DNA from: Magnetospirillum sp.
GTDB lineage: Bacteria; Pseudomonadota; Alphaproteobacteria; Rhodospirillales; Magnetospirillaceae
Assembly (NCBI GenBank): GCA_024707145.1
Contig: JANQAI010000014.1
Coordinates: 1-64,000 of the forward strand
Length of the DNA: 64,000 nt
Direction: 5' to 3'
The translations under genes and the position numbers were made by a program. Positions 26,321-35,566 of this stretch are shown here, in pieces. The notes under the pieces are model-generated. The model was not told the origin of the DNA. It searched no databases and saw only the letters and a program-made list of their open reading frames with translations. How positions within the stretch are numbered: the first letter of the stretch is position 1; each line of letters begins with the position of its first letter.

Positions 26321-29300
26321 ATGGGCGGCTGGCAATTCTGGATCGATCGCGGCGGAACCTTCACCGACATCGTCGCGCGGCGGCCGGATGGCGGGCTGGC
26401 GACCATGAAGCTGCTGTCGGAAAACCCCGAGCAGTACCGGGACGCGGCCATCGCCGGCATCCGCCGTTTCCTCGGCCTGGGGGAGGGCGAGCCCATTCCG
26501 CCCGAGAAGGTGGCGGCGGTGAAGATGGGCACCACGGTGGCCACCAACGCCCTGCTGGAGCGCAAGGGCGACCGCACCGTGCTGGCGGTGACCAGGGGCT
26601 TCGCCGACCTGCTGGCCATCGGCACCCAGAACCGTCCCGATCTGTTCGCCCGCGCCATCCGGCTGCCCGAGATGCTGTACGAGCGGGTGGTGGAAATTCC
26701 CGAGCGCATGGGCCCGCGCGGCGAGGAACTGGTCCCGGTGGACCTGGCCGCCGCCGCCGAAGGGTTGATCGAGGCCTACGAGGCCGGCATCCGCTCGGTG
26801 GCGGTGGTGCTGCTGCATGCCTACCGTTTCCCCGAGCACGAGCGCGCCATCGGCAAGCTGGCGCGCGAGATCGGCTTCACCCAGGTCAGCCTGAGCCACG
26901 AGGCCAGCCCGCTGATGAAGGTGGTGGGGCGCGGCGACACCACGGTGGTGGACGCCTATCTGTCGCCCATCTTGCGCCGCTACGTGGACCAGGTGGCCGG
27001 CCAGCTCCAAGGCAGCCGGCTGATGTTCATGCAAAGCTCGGGTGGGCTGACCGACGCGCGCCGCTTCCAGGGCAAGGACGCCATCCTGTCGGGCCCCGCC
27101 GGCGGCGTGGTGGGCGCGGTCAAGACCGCCGCCATGGCCGGCTTCGAGAAGCTGATCGGTTTCGACATGGGCGGCACCTCCACCGATGTCTGCCATTACG
27201 ACGGCGAGTACGAGCGCAGCTTCGACACCCAGGTGGCGGGGGTGCGCCTGCGCGCACCCATGATGCGCATCCACACGGTGGCGGCGGGCGGCGGCTCGAT
27301 CCTGCATTACGACGGCGCCCGCTTCCGCGTCGGCCCCGATTCCGCCGGCGCCAATCCCGGCCCCGCCTGCTACCGCCGGGGCGGCCCGCTGACGGTGACC
27401 GACTGCAACGTCATGGTGGGCAAGCTGCAGCCCGCCTTCTTCCCCGCCGTGTTCGGCCCCACCGCCGACCAGGAGCCTGGACGACCGGGTGGTGCGCGAG
27501 CGCTTCGCCGAACTGGCCGAACGCATCGGCGACGGCCGCACCCCGGAACAGGTGGCCGAGGGCTTCCTGTCCATCGCCGTGCTGGGCATGGCCAACGCCA
27601 TCAAGCAGGTCAGCGTGGCCCGTGGCTACGACGTCACCCGCTACACGCTGGCCTGTTTCGGCGGCGCCGGCGGCCAGCACGCCTGCCTGGTGGCCGACGC
27701 GCTGGGCATGGACACCGTGTTCCTGCACCCGCTGGCCGGCGTGCTGTCGGCCTATGGCATGGGCCTGGCCGATTTGCGCGTGCTGAAGGAACGCGCCCTG
27801 GAGGTGGTGCTGGACGACGAGGCCATGAAGGCAGTCAACCGCGCCTTCGCCGACCTGGAGGCCGAGGCCCGCTGCGAACTGGAACGCCAGGGCGTCGAGC
27901 GCGCCGACATGGCGAGCACCCGCAAGGCATTCCTGAAATACCAGGGCTCGGACACCGCGCTGGAGGTGGAGGCGGCCGACAAGGACGCCCTGACCCGATC
28001 CTTCGCCGTCGCCCACCAGGCCCGTTTCGGTTTCGTCATGGAAGGCCGGCCGCTGGTGGTGGAGGCCGTCGGCGTGGAGATGGCCGGCGGCGGCGAGGAC
28101 GTGGACGAGGCCGAGCTGTCCCCCGCCGATTCCGCGCCGCAGCCCAGCGCCACCGCCCGCGTGTTCACCGGCGACGCCTGGCACGACGCCCCGGTATTCG
28201 ACCGCGAGCGCCTGGGTCCCGGCCACCGGGTGGACGGCCCCGCCGTCATCACCGAGGCCACCGCCACCACCATGGTGGAACCCGGCTGGCGCGCCGAGAT
28301 GAACCGGCGGCGCCATCTGGTGCTGAGCCGGGTCGTTCCCCGGCCGCAACGTTTCGCCGCCGGCACCCGGGTGGACCCGGTGCTGCTGGAGGTGTTCAAC
28401 AACCTGTTCATGAGCGTGGCCGAACAGATGGGCGCCGTGCTGGCCAACACCGCCCACTCGGTCAACATCAAGGAACGCCTGGACTTCTCCTGCGCGGTGT
28501 TCGACCCCGAGGGCGGCTTGGTGGCCAACGCGCCGCACATCCCGGTGCATCTGGGCAGCATGGGCGAAAGCGTGCGCACCATCCTGCGCAGCCGCGCCGC
28601 CACCATGCGGCCGGGCGATTCCTTCGTGCTCAACTCGCCCTATGCCGGCGGCACCCACCTGCCCGACATCACCGTCATCACCCCGGTCTTCGATGGCGGC
28701 GCGTTGCGCTTCTTCGTCGCCAGCCGGGGCCACCATGCCGATATCGGCGGCGTCACGCCGGGCTCCATGCCGCCCGATTCCACCTCCATCGAACAGGAAG
28801 GCGTGCTGATCGACAATCTGGCGCTGGTGGAAGGCGGCCACTTCCGCGAGGCCGAGCTGTCGACCCTGCTGACCGGCGGCCCCTACCCCACCCGCAACCT
28901 GCGCCAGAACATCGCCGACCTGCAAGCGCAGTTGGCCGCCAACGAAAAGGGCGCCCGCGAACTGATCCGCATGGTGGAGCTTTTCGGGGCCGAAACGGTC
29001 GCCGCCTACATGGGCCACGTCCAGGCCAACGCCGAGGAATCCGTGCGCCGGGTGCTGGCGCGGCTGGACGGCGGCGCGTTCGCGGTGGAGATGGACGACG
29101 GCGCGGTGATCAAGGTGGCGGTACGGGTGGACCGGGCGGCGCGCTCGGCCACCATCGACTTCACCGGCACCAGCCCGCAGCGCCCGGGCAACGCCAACGC
29201 CCCCTCGGCCATCACCCGGGCGGCGGTGCTGTACGTGTTCCGCTGCATCGTCGACGACGCCATCCCGCTGAACGAGGGCTGCCTGAAGCCGCTGGACATC

Positions 29301-29894
29301 GTCATCCCCGAGGGCTCGCTGCTGGCGCCCCGCCCCCCGGCGGCGGTGGTGGCCGGCAACGTGGAGACCAGCCAGGCGGTGGTGGACTGCCTGATGGGGG
29401 CGCTGCAGATCATGGCCGCCGCCCAGGGCACCATGAACAACCTGACCTTCGGCAACGAGCGCTACCAGTACTACGAGACCATCTGCGGCGGTGCCGGCGC
29501 CGGCGCCGATTTCGACGGTGCCAGCGCGGTGCAGACCCACATGACCAATTCCCGCCTGACCGACGCCGAGGTGCTGGAATGGCGCTTCCCGGTACTGGTG
29601 GACGGCTTCGCCATCCGCCGGGGCTCGGGCGGTCCGGGCGCCCACCAGGGCGGCGACGGCGTGGTGCGGCGGCTGAAGTTCCTGGAGCCCATGACCGCCG
29701 GCATCCTCTCCAACCGCCGCCGGGTGGCGCCGTTCGGGCTGATGGGCGGCGGCAACGGCCTGCCCGGCCGCAACAGCGTGGAACGGGCCGACGGCACCAT
29801 CGAAAGCCTGAGCGGCACCGCCCGCGTGGACATGCAGCCCGGCGACGTCTTCGTCATCGAGACGCCGGGCGGAGGGGGATACGGAGCGGAATGA
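26321..29894 (+). CDS. 5-oxoprolinase/hydantoinase, HyuA-HyuB fusion (frameshift in given sequence)
   Basis: ATP-dependent cytosolic hydrolase that opens cyclic amides such as 5-oxoproline. Corrected length is 1190 residues. The HyuA half starts WIDRGGTFTDIVARRPDGG and contains SGPAGGVVGA and DMGGTSTDVC; the HyuB half contains SVNIKERLDFSCAVFD, NSPYAGGTHLPDI and SRGHHADIGG. The frame breaks at GAGCCTG (27473-27479); removing one C gives DQELDDRVVRERFAEL. It overlaps the next gene by 4 bp. Confidence 0.92.
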
Positions 29895-30190
29895 TCAAGC
29901 ACATCGTGTTCTGGCGCCTGAACGGCGAATGCGCCGCCACGCGCGCGGCCCAGGCCCGCGCCATCAAGGCGGCGCTGGAGGCGCTGAACGGCCGCATTCC
30001 CGGCCTGCTGCGGCTGGAGGTAGGCATCGACGTCAGCGGCGACGGCGATGCGTCGGACGTGGTGCTGTACTCGGAATTCACCGACCGCGCCGCGCTGGAG
30101 GCCTACCACCACCACCCGGAACACCAGCAGGCGGCCCCGCTGGTCCGGACGGCCCGCGCCGAACGCCGGGTGGTGGATTACGAGGTGTAG
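29891..30190 (+). CDS. Dabb-domain (dimeric alpha-beta barrel) protein
   Basis: A 99-residue protein of the stress-responsive A/B barrel family: it begins MIKHIVFWRL and has the pattern LYSEFTDRAALEAYHHHPEHQ. It overlaps the oxoprolinase stop codon by ATGA and is therefore translated with it. Function is unclear; members are small dimeric proteins, some enzymatic. Confidence 0.85.
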   Translation: MIKHIVFWRLNGECAATRAAQARAIKAALEALNGRIPGLLRLEVGIDVSGDGDASDVVLYSEFTDRAALEAYHHHPEHQQAAPLVRTARAERRVVDYEV

Positions 30191-30250
30191 GGAAATCCTT
30201 TCTTTGTCATGCTCGGGCTTGCCCCACGGCCCTCCGGTTTGAGTTTCCCG

Positions 30251-30354
30251 TGTCATCCCGAGGAGCGTGCGACGAGGGATCCCCGCTTGGCACACAGCGT
30301 CAGTATTGGCAACGACATGCCAGGATGGGATCCCTCGCCTTGCTCGGGATGACA
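30251..30354. repeat. Intergenic palindromic repeat (copy A), nested in a second repeat
   Basis: 104 bp with complementary ends TGTCATCCCGAG and CTCGGGATGACA and inner segments GGATCCCCGCTTGG and CCAGGATGGGATCCCTC. Flanking it are pieces of another common repeat (GTCATGCTCGGGCTTG to the left, TTCAAGCCCGGCCATGACG to the right), as if copy A had inserted into that one. Confidence 0.65.
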
Positions 30355-30406
30355 ATTGGCCTTGGTGCTGTTCAAGCCCGGCCATGACGCCGCGGATATA
30401 ACAACC

Positions 30407-31291
30407 TTAGAAGAACTTCCCCGCCGCCGTCTCCGCCTCGGTCAGCCGCGCGTCGCCCAGCGACTTGAACAGGGCGGCGGCATGCTTGTAGGCGGCGTGG
30501 GCCTTGACCGGGTCGCTGGTGGTCTGCAGGCGGCCCAAATCCATCAGAACCTCGGCCTCGGCCTTCAGATGGCCGGTGGCGGCGAACAGGTGGCGGGCGG
30601 CCTCGAAATTCCGCCGCGCCTCCTCGCCATTGCCCAGATGGATCAGCAGGTGGCCGAGGGCATGGTTGGTGGAGGCCTCGCCCAGGGCATCGCCAGCCTC
30701 GCGATAGAGGTCCAGCGCCCGCTCGTATTCCTCGTGGGCTTCGTCGAGGCGGCCGAACTGGCGGTGCAACTGGCCGATGGCCTTGAGCGCATGGGCCTGG
30801 CCCAGGGTGTCGCCGGCACGCTCGTACAACGCCAAGGCCTGGCGGTAATGGTCCAGCGCCAAATCCTGGCGGCCCTGGTCGCGCTCCATGTGCCCCAGCC
30901 GCTTGGCCACATGGGCCAGGCCGGAATGGTCGGAAGCGCTGTCGTAAAGCTCGCGCGCCGAGGCGTAGAACTGAACCGCCTCGCCGGTCTTGTGCTCGCG
31001 ATGGGCCAGTTGGCCCAGCCGCACCAAGATGCCGGCCTGATCGCGCTGATCGCCATCCCGGGCATACAGGCTGCGGGCGTCGGCATAGGCCTCGCGCGCT
31101 GCCGGCAGATGCCCGGCCTCGATCTCGAAGTCGCCGAGATTGGTTAACGCCTGTGCCTCGCCGGGGGCATCGCCGTTCTCGTGATAGAGCAGGCGGGCCC
31201 GCCGGAACGCTTCACGCGCCTGCTGCATCTGGCCGGCCAGCCACAGCTTCTCGGCTTCCTCCAGAATGGTGTCGGCGACCGATTTGGTCAT
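30407..31291 (-). CDS. TPR-repeat protein
   Basis: Cytosolic 294-residue protein made of about six to seven tetratricopeptide repeats of the 40-residue kind (for example ALTNLGDFEIEAGHLPAAREAY and ALKAIGQLHRQFGRLDEAHEEY). It resembles the GPSM/Rapsyn-like TPR proteins used as interaction scaffolds. No catalytic domain. AAGGAGCG precedes ATG 31291. Divergent from the pentapeptide-repeat gene. Confidence 0.85.
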   Translation of the reverse strand: MTKSVADTILEEAEKLWLAGQMQQAREAFRRARLLYHENGDAPGEAQALTNLGDFEIEAGHLPAAREAYADARSLYARDGDQRDQAGILVRLGQLAHREHKTGEAVQFYASARELYDSASDHSGLAHVAKRLGHMERDQGRQDLALDHYRQALALYERAGDTLGQAHALKAIGQLHRQFGRLDEAHEEYERALDLYREAGDALGEASTNHALGHLLIHLGNGEEARRNFEAARHLFAATGHLKAEAEVLMDLGRLQTTSDPVKAHAAYKHAAALFKSLGDARLTEAETAAGKFF

Positions 31292-31423
31292 GGGGCTGCG
31301 CTCCTTCTTGCCTTTGTTAACAAGGTAGGGCGGATGCGGCTCAAGGTAAACCGTCCGGGCGACGGGGGGAGCAGGAGGAAATATCGCTTTGCCGCGGCCC
31401 GGTCCGGGATTACACCTTGGGCT

Positions 31424-31927
31424 ATGCGTCCTGTGTTCCCTTTTCTGGCCATATGCCTTTTTCTGTCCGTCCTGCCGCTGGCCGGCCGGGCGGCCGACTG
31501 CACGCAGCCGGCGGGACCGCAGGTGGATTGGCAGCGCTGCTACGTGGATGGGCGCGACTTCACCGCCCACGACCTGTCGCGGGCCCGGCTGCGCGAGACC
31601 AGCTTCCAGCGGGCCACCCTGGACCAGGCGGTGCTGGCAGGGGTGGACGGCTATCGCGCCCGCTTCACCAGCGCCAGCATGAAGGGCGCGCGGCTGGATG
31701 CCGGCACGTTCGCCGAAGCGGATTTCACCAAGGCCGATCTGGCCGGAGCGTCGCTGAAGGAGGCGGATTTGCGCAGGACCAAGTTCTTCCGCGCCAACCT
31801 GCGCGGCGCCGACCTGACCGGGGCCAAGACCCTGGGCGCCGATTTCCTGAACGCCGACTTGTCGGGCGCGCGCTGGGTGGACGGCAACCGCATCTGCGCC
31901 GAGGGCTCCCTCGGCCAGTGCAACTAG
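31424..31927 (+). CDS. Secreted pentapeptide-repeat protein
   Basis: A 167-residue protein with a signal peptide (LAICLFLSVLPLAGRAA) followed by a right-handed beta-helix of A(D/N)LXX repeats: DFTKADLAGASLKEADLRRT and NLRGADLTGAKTLGADFLNADLSGA. Export makes it unlike gyrase-protecting pentapeptide proteins. The start has no strong ribosome site. It sits 17 bp before the GGDEF gene. Confidence 0.78.
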   Translation: MRPVFPFLAICLFLSVLPLAGRAADCTQPAGPQVDWQRCYVDGRDFTAHDLSRARLRETSFQRATLDQAVLAGVDGYRARFTSASMKGARLDAGTFAEADFTKADLAGASLKEADLRRTKFFRANLRGADLTGAKTLGADFLNADLSGARWVDGNRICAEGSLGQCN

Positions 31928-31944
31928 GGCGGAGGGCAGCGCAC

Positions 31945-33016
31945 GTGGGCATCAAGTTCACCGACCCCTACGACGTCGCCGCCCATTGCGCCCGGGCCGC
32001 GCTGGGCATGATGGACCGCCACGGGGTGCCCGCGCATCCCAACAACTTCATCGTCTGGTACGCCTTCGTCGCCGACCGCAACCCCGACCTGACCAAGGCC
32101 ATCAACGGCATTCTGCGGGCCGGGCAGAAATTTTCCGACGAGGTGTGCGCCGACCTGCATGAACGCTTCTTCGGCACCAGCCAGCACGAGGCCGAGCTGC
32201 GCGCCGTGGGCAAGCGCATCGAGGATGCGGTGGCCCGCGTGTTGGAATATCTGGTCACCGCCAATGCCGGCGCGGCCCAGTACGGCGAGGCGCTGCAGAA
32301 CTTCTCGGGCGAGTTGGAAGGCCCGCGCGACGTGGCCGAACTGGGCACCCTGGTGCGCTCGATCCTCGACGAGACCAAGGTGATGATCGAGGTGAACCGG
32401 CAGTTGGAGCAGCGGCTGGAGACCTCCTCCACCGAAATCGCCCGCCTGCGCGAGGACCTGGACCAGGCTCAAGCGCGAGGCCACCACCGACGCCCTGACC
32501 GGCCTGGCCAACCGCAAGCTGTTCGACGTGGCCCTGCGCGAGACGGCGCTGGAGGCCGAGGAGGACCGCAAGTTCCTCTCGCTGCTGATGATCGACATCG
32601 ATTTCTTCAAGCAGTTCAACGACACCCACGGCCACATGCTGGGCGACCAGGTGCTGAAGCTGGTGGCGCGCACCATCTCGGACAGTATCAAGGGCAAGGA
32701 CACCGCCGCCCGCTACGGCGGCGAGGAATTCGCCATCATCCTGCCCGACACCCGGCTGAAGGACGCGGTGGCGGTGGCCGAGAACATCCGCCGGCTGGTG
32801 GCCGGCCGCAAGGTGCTGAACCGCCGCACCGGCCAGGTGCTGGGCCAGGTCACCCTGTCCATCGGCGTGGCCGAGTACGAGTTCGGCGAGACGCTGGGCG
32901 CCTTCGTCCACCGCGCCGACGAGGCCCTGTACCTGTCCAAGCGCCAGGGCCGCAACCAGGTGATGAGCCAGGAAGACCTGACCAGCACCAGCCATCTGGA
33001 GTTCGACGAAGGCTGA
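31945..33016 (+). CDS. GGDEF diguanylate cyclase (frameshift in given sequence)
   Basis: Makes c-di-GMP from GTP. Corrected length is 356 residues: an N-terminal helical sensor-like part of about 170 residues without membrane segments, a coiled coil (RQLEQRLETSSTEIARLRED), then a GGDEF domain with active site RYGGEEF. The inhibitory RxxD site is replaced by KGKD, so product inhibition may be lost. Start is GTG 31945 with GGAGG nine bases upstream. The frame breaks at CAGGCTC (32464-32470); one base less gives DQLKREATTDALTGLANRKL. Confidence 0.88.
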
Positions 33017-33558
33017 TGCCCGATTTCGTTGCCCCCGATTTCGTTGCCATCGATTTCGAGACCGCCGACAACGGACGCGACGCCGCCTGCGCGGTGGCGC
33101 TGGTGGTGGTCAAGGGCGGCCGCATCACCGACAGCATCAGCCGGCTGATCCGGCCGCCGCGCCGCCGGGTGATGTTCACCGAGATCCACGGCCTGACCTG
33201 GGAAGACCTCGCTGACGCCCCCGATTTCGCCGGCATCTGGCCCGACCTGGCGGACACCCTGGCCGGCGCCGACTTCCTGGCCGCCCACAACGCCGCCTTC
33301 GACCGCCGCGTGCTGGAAGGCTGCTGCGCCGCCCACGGCCTGCCCGTCCCGGACAAGCCGTACCTGTGCACGGTGCAGGTGGCCCGGGACGCCTGGAACC
33401 TGCGCCCCACCAAGCTGCCCGACGTCTGCCGCCACCTGTGCCTGACGCTCAACCATCACGACGCCCTGTCCGACGCCACCGCCTGCGCCAACATCGTGCT
33501 GGCGGCGCTGGAGGAAGGGTATGACCTGCGGCGACGGATGCCGGAGCTGGCCCACTGA
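33016..33558 (+). CDS. DEDDh 3'-5' exonuclease, DnaQ-like
   Basis: A 180-residue exonuclease of the polymerase III epsilon family. Catalytic motifs are DFETAD (ExoI), HNAAFDRRVL (ExoII) and HHDALSDATACA (ExoIII, with the His of the DEDDh subtype). It overlaps the GGDEF gene by one base (TGATG) and the HNH gene after it in the same way, so the three are translationally coupled. It lacks the beta-clamp and polymerase-binding parts of a replicative epsilon subunit, so repair or RNA processing is likely. Confidence 0.88.
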   Translation: MPDFVAPDFVAIDFETADNGRDAACAVALVVVKGGRITDSISRLIRPPRRRVMFTEIHGLTWEDLADAPDFAGIWPDLADTLAGADFLAAHNAAFDRRVLEGCCAAHGLPVPDKPYLCTVQVARDAWNLRPTKLPDVCRHLCLTLNHHDALSDATACANIVLAALEEGYDLRRRMPELAH

Positions 33559-34133
33559 TGGAAAAGGCAGACGTCCTGGCGGAGATCTGCGCCGCCATTG
33601 ACCGGGACGATCTGTCTGGAGCGCAAGTGGTGCTCGCCGCCAGATACCCGCACGTCCCCACGCCCAAGACAAAGCGGCAATATTCAGTCCAGGACTGCAT
33701 GAGAGTGTTCGTGCGCGACGGCTTCGTCGACCGTTATTCCGGCGAACGGCTAGTATTTCCTGCTGCCCTGCGCCTACTCAGCCGCATCCTGGGGGACGCT
33801 TTTCCCGTGCATAAGAACTGGAAGATGGAGGAGACGCGCTGCGCCTACTGGGAACTTTTCCCAACCATCGACCATGTGCAACCAGTGGCACAGGGCGGAG
33901 CCGACGCCGACGAAAACTGGGTCACCACGTCGATGCTCCACAACAGTGTCAAAGCACATTGGACACTGAGCCAATTAAAATGGTCTCTTTATCCGCCTGG
34001 GAACGTCCATGAGTGGGATGGCCTGGCCCACTGGGCGCTACGCCAATTCGAGCGTGGGCAATTTAGCGACGACGAGTACATCAGCCGCTGGTGTCGGGCG
34101 GCGGCGACGGTCCTGGCAGGAAAACACAGATAA
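33558..34133 (+). CDS. HNH-type endonuclease-like protein
   Basis: A 191-residue protein with a compact HNH/zinc-finger-like core: TIDHVQPVAQGGADADENW, then TSMLHNSVKAHW, matching the D-H...N...N/K pattern of HNH nucleases. The N-terminal half carries RDGFVDRYSGERLVFPAALR, common in phage- and defence-related HNH proteins. Coupled by TGATG to the exonuclease upstream. Base composition is less GC-rich than its neighbours, so acquisition is possible. Activity is inferred from the motif only. Confidence 0.65.
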   Translation: MEKADVLAEICAAIDRDDLSGAQVVLAARYPHVPTPKTKRQYSVQDCMRVFVRDGFVDRYSGERLVFPAALRLLSRILGDAFPVHKNWKMEETRCAYWELFPTIDHVQPVAQGGADADENWVTTSMLHNSVKAHWTLSQLKWSLYPPGNVHEWDGLAHWALRQFERGQFSDDEYISRWCRAAATVLAGKHR

Positions 34134-34153
34134 ACACAGGCGCCTGACGGCGC

Positions 34154-34199
34154 ACACGGATGAACACAGATATGAGAAATCATCTGTGTTCATCCGTGT
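34154..34199. repeat. Inverted repeat with ACACAGAT units
   Basis: Perfect 18-bp arms ACACGGATGAACACAGAT separated by 10 bp. Further copies of the short unit ACACAGAT/ATCTGTGT flank it (near 34124 and 34209), forming a small cluster between the HNH gene and the convergent transporter gene. It may act as terminator and is of a repeat type common in proteobacterial intergenic regions. Confidence 0.6.
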
Positions 34200-34249
34200 T
34201 TATCGGCGTTCATCTGTGTTCCCAATGAAAATCGCCGACCGACCAGACC

Positions 34250-35479
34250 CTACCACCCCATCCACTGCCCCAGCCACAGCCAGCCCATGGCCAGGGCCAT
34301 GGTGCCCAGCGTCATGGGGATGCCGGCCCTGGCGAAATCCAGGAAGGACAGCGCCACCCCGCCGCGCGCGGCCCGCTCGGCGACGATGATGTTGGCGAGG
34401 CTGCCCACCAGCAGCAGGTTGCCCGCCAGGGTGGACAGTAGCGCCAGGCCATAGAGCGGCCCCGGCTCGGCGATGGGCCACACCGACAGGATCAGCATGG
34501 TGGCCGGCACGTTGCCGATGGTGTTGCTGGCCGCCAGCATCAGCGGCGCCATCACCGACAGGCGGTGCGGCATCACGCCCGATTCCGCCAGCATCTCGGC
34601 GCCCTGGCCGGCGAAGCCGGTGCCCGAGAAGGCGTCGGTGATGACGAACAGGCAAGCAAACAGCACCAACAGGTGCCAGTCCACTGCCCCGATCATGTCG
34701 CGGCTGGCCAGCCGGCGGCTGAGCAGCAGGAAAGCCGCGATGATCAGGGCGCCGATCTCGCGCGGCAGGTCGGTGGCGAACAGCGCCATCAGGAAGACGA
34801 TGGCGGCCACCCCCTTGCCGGTCTGCCAGGGATCGGGGCGGGGCAGCTTTTCCGTCGGCGTCGGCTCGGGGATTTGGGCCAGCGCCTTGCGCCACGTCAG
34901 CCGCACGGCGCCGTAGACCACGCCCAGCGACAGCAGGCCGGGCACCCCGCAGGCCAGCAGGAAGGCCCAGAAATCCAGGCCGCCCACCTGCCCGATCAGG
35001 ATGTTCTGCGGATTGCCGATGATGGTCATGGCCGAGCCCGCATTGGCGCCGCCGGCCAGCCCCAGCAGGAAGGGGCGCGGGTCCAGGCCGCGCCGGCGGA
35101 TGCCCTCGGCCACGATGGGGGTCATGGCGAACACCACGATGTCGTTGGCCAGGATGGCCGACAGCCCGCCCGCCACCACCACGGTCAGCAGCAGCAGGCG
35201 GTGGGTGGAGCCCGCCGCCGCCGCCACCCGCGCCGCCACGGCGCCATAGAACCCCGCCTCCTGGAACTGGCTCGACACGATCATCAGCGCGAACAGCAGC
35301 AGCAGCGTCGGCATGTTGATGGCGGAACCGGCGTGCTCCAGGTCCACCGCCCCGCCGGCCAGCAGGGCCACCAGGCCCAGCAGCGCGATGCCGGTGCGGT
35401 CCAGCTTCAGCCCGGGAACCCGGCCAAGCGCCATGCCCAGATAGGTGAAGACGAAAACGGAGAGGATCAGGGTTTCCAT
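34250..35479 (-). CDS. Anion transporter of the ion-transporter (ArsB/NhaD/DASS) superfamily
   Basis: A 409-residue inner membrane protein with about ten to eleven membrane segments. Two inverted halves each carry the hallmark loop: NDIVVFAMTP with GNPQNILIG in the first, and ASNTIGNVPATMLI in the second. The substrate (arsenite, citrate, sulfate or sodium) cannot be read from sequence. ATG 35479 (METLILSVFVF) is preferred over an upstream start. It lies far from the ars operon. Confidence 0.85.
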   Translation of the reverse strand: METLILSVFVFTYLGMALGRVPGLKLDRTGIALLGLVALLAGGAVDLEHAGSAINMPTLLLLFALMIVSSQFQEAGFYGAVAARVAAAAGSTHRLLLLTVVVAGGLSAILANDIVVFAMTPIVAEGIRRRGLDPRPFLLGLAGGANAGSAMTIIGNPQNILIGQVGGLDFWAFLLACGVPGLLSLGVVYGAVRLTWRKALAQIPEPTPTEKLPRPDPWQTGKGVAAIVFLMALFATDLPREIGALIIAAFLLLSRRLASRDMIGAVDWHLLVLFACLFVITDAFSGTGFAGQGAEMLAESGVMPHRLSVMAPLMLAASNTIGNVPATMLILSVWPIAEPGPLYGLALLSTLAGNLLLVGSLANIIVAERAARGGVALSFLDFARAGIPMTLGTMALAMGWLWLGQWMGW

Positions 35480-35566
35480 GCCCGCGACATTACACGCGTT
35501 CGGCGCGGCTGTCCTGCGCATGGTTTCGGGCTAGGCGGCGCGGGATGTTCCCACTATATTCCCGCC

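Noticed and set aside
26303..29645. Long minus-strand frames opposite the oxoprolinase gene
   Set aside because: No domain recognised and repetitive His/Gln/Ala composition; the plus strand carries HyuA and HyuB motifs.
34250..35479. ArsB arsenite permease
   Set aside because: Same superfamily, but no ars gene adjacent and the loops fit several anion families; left unspecific.
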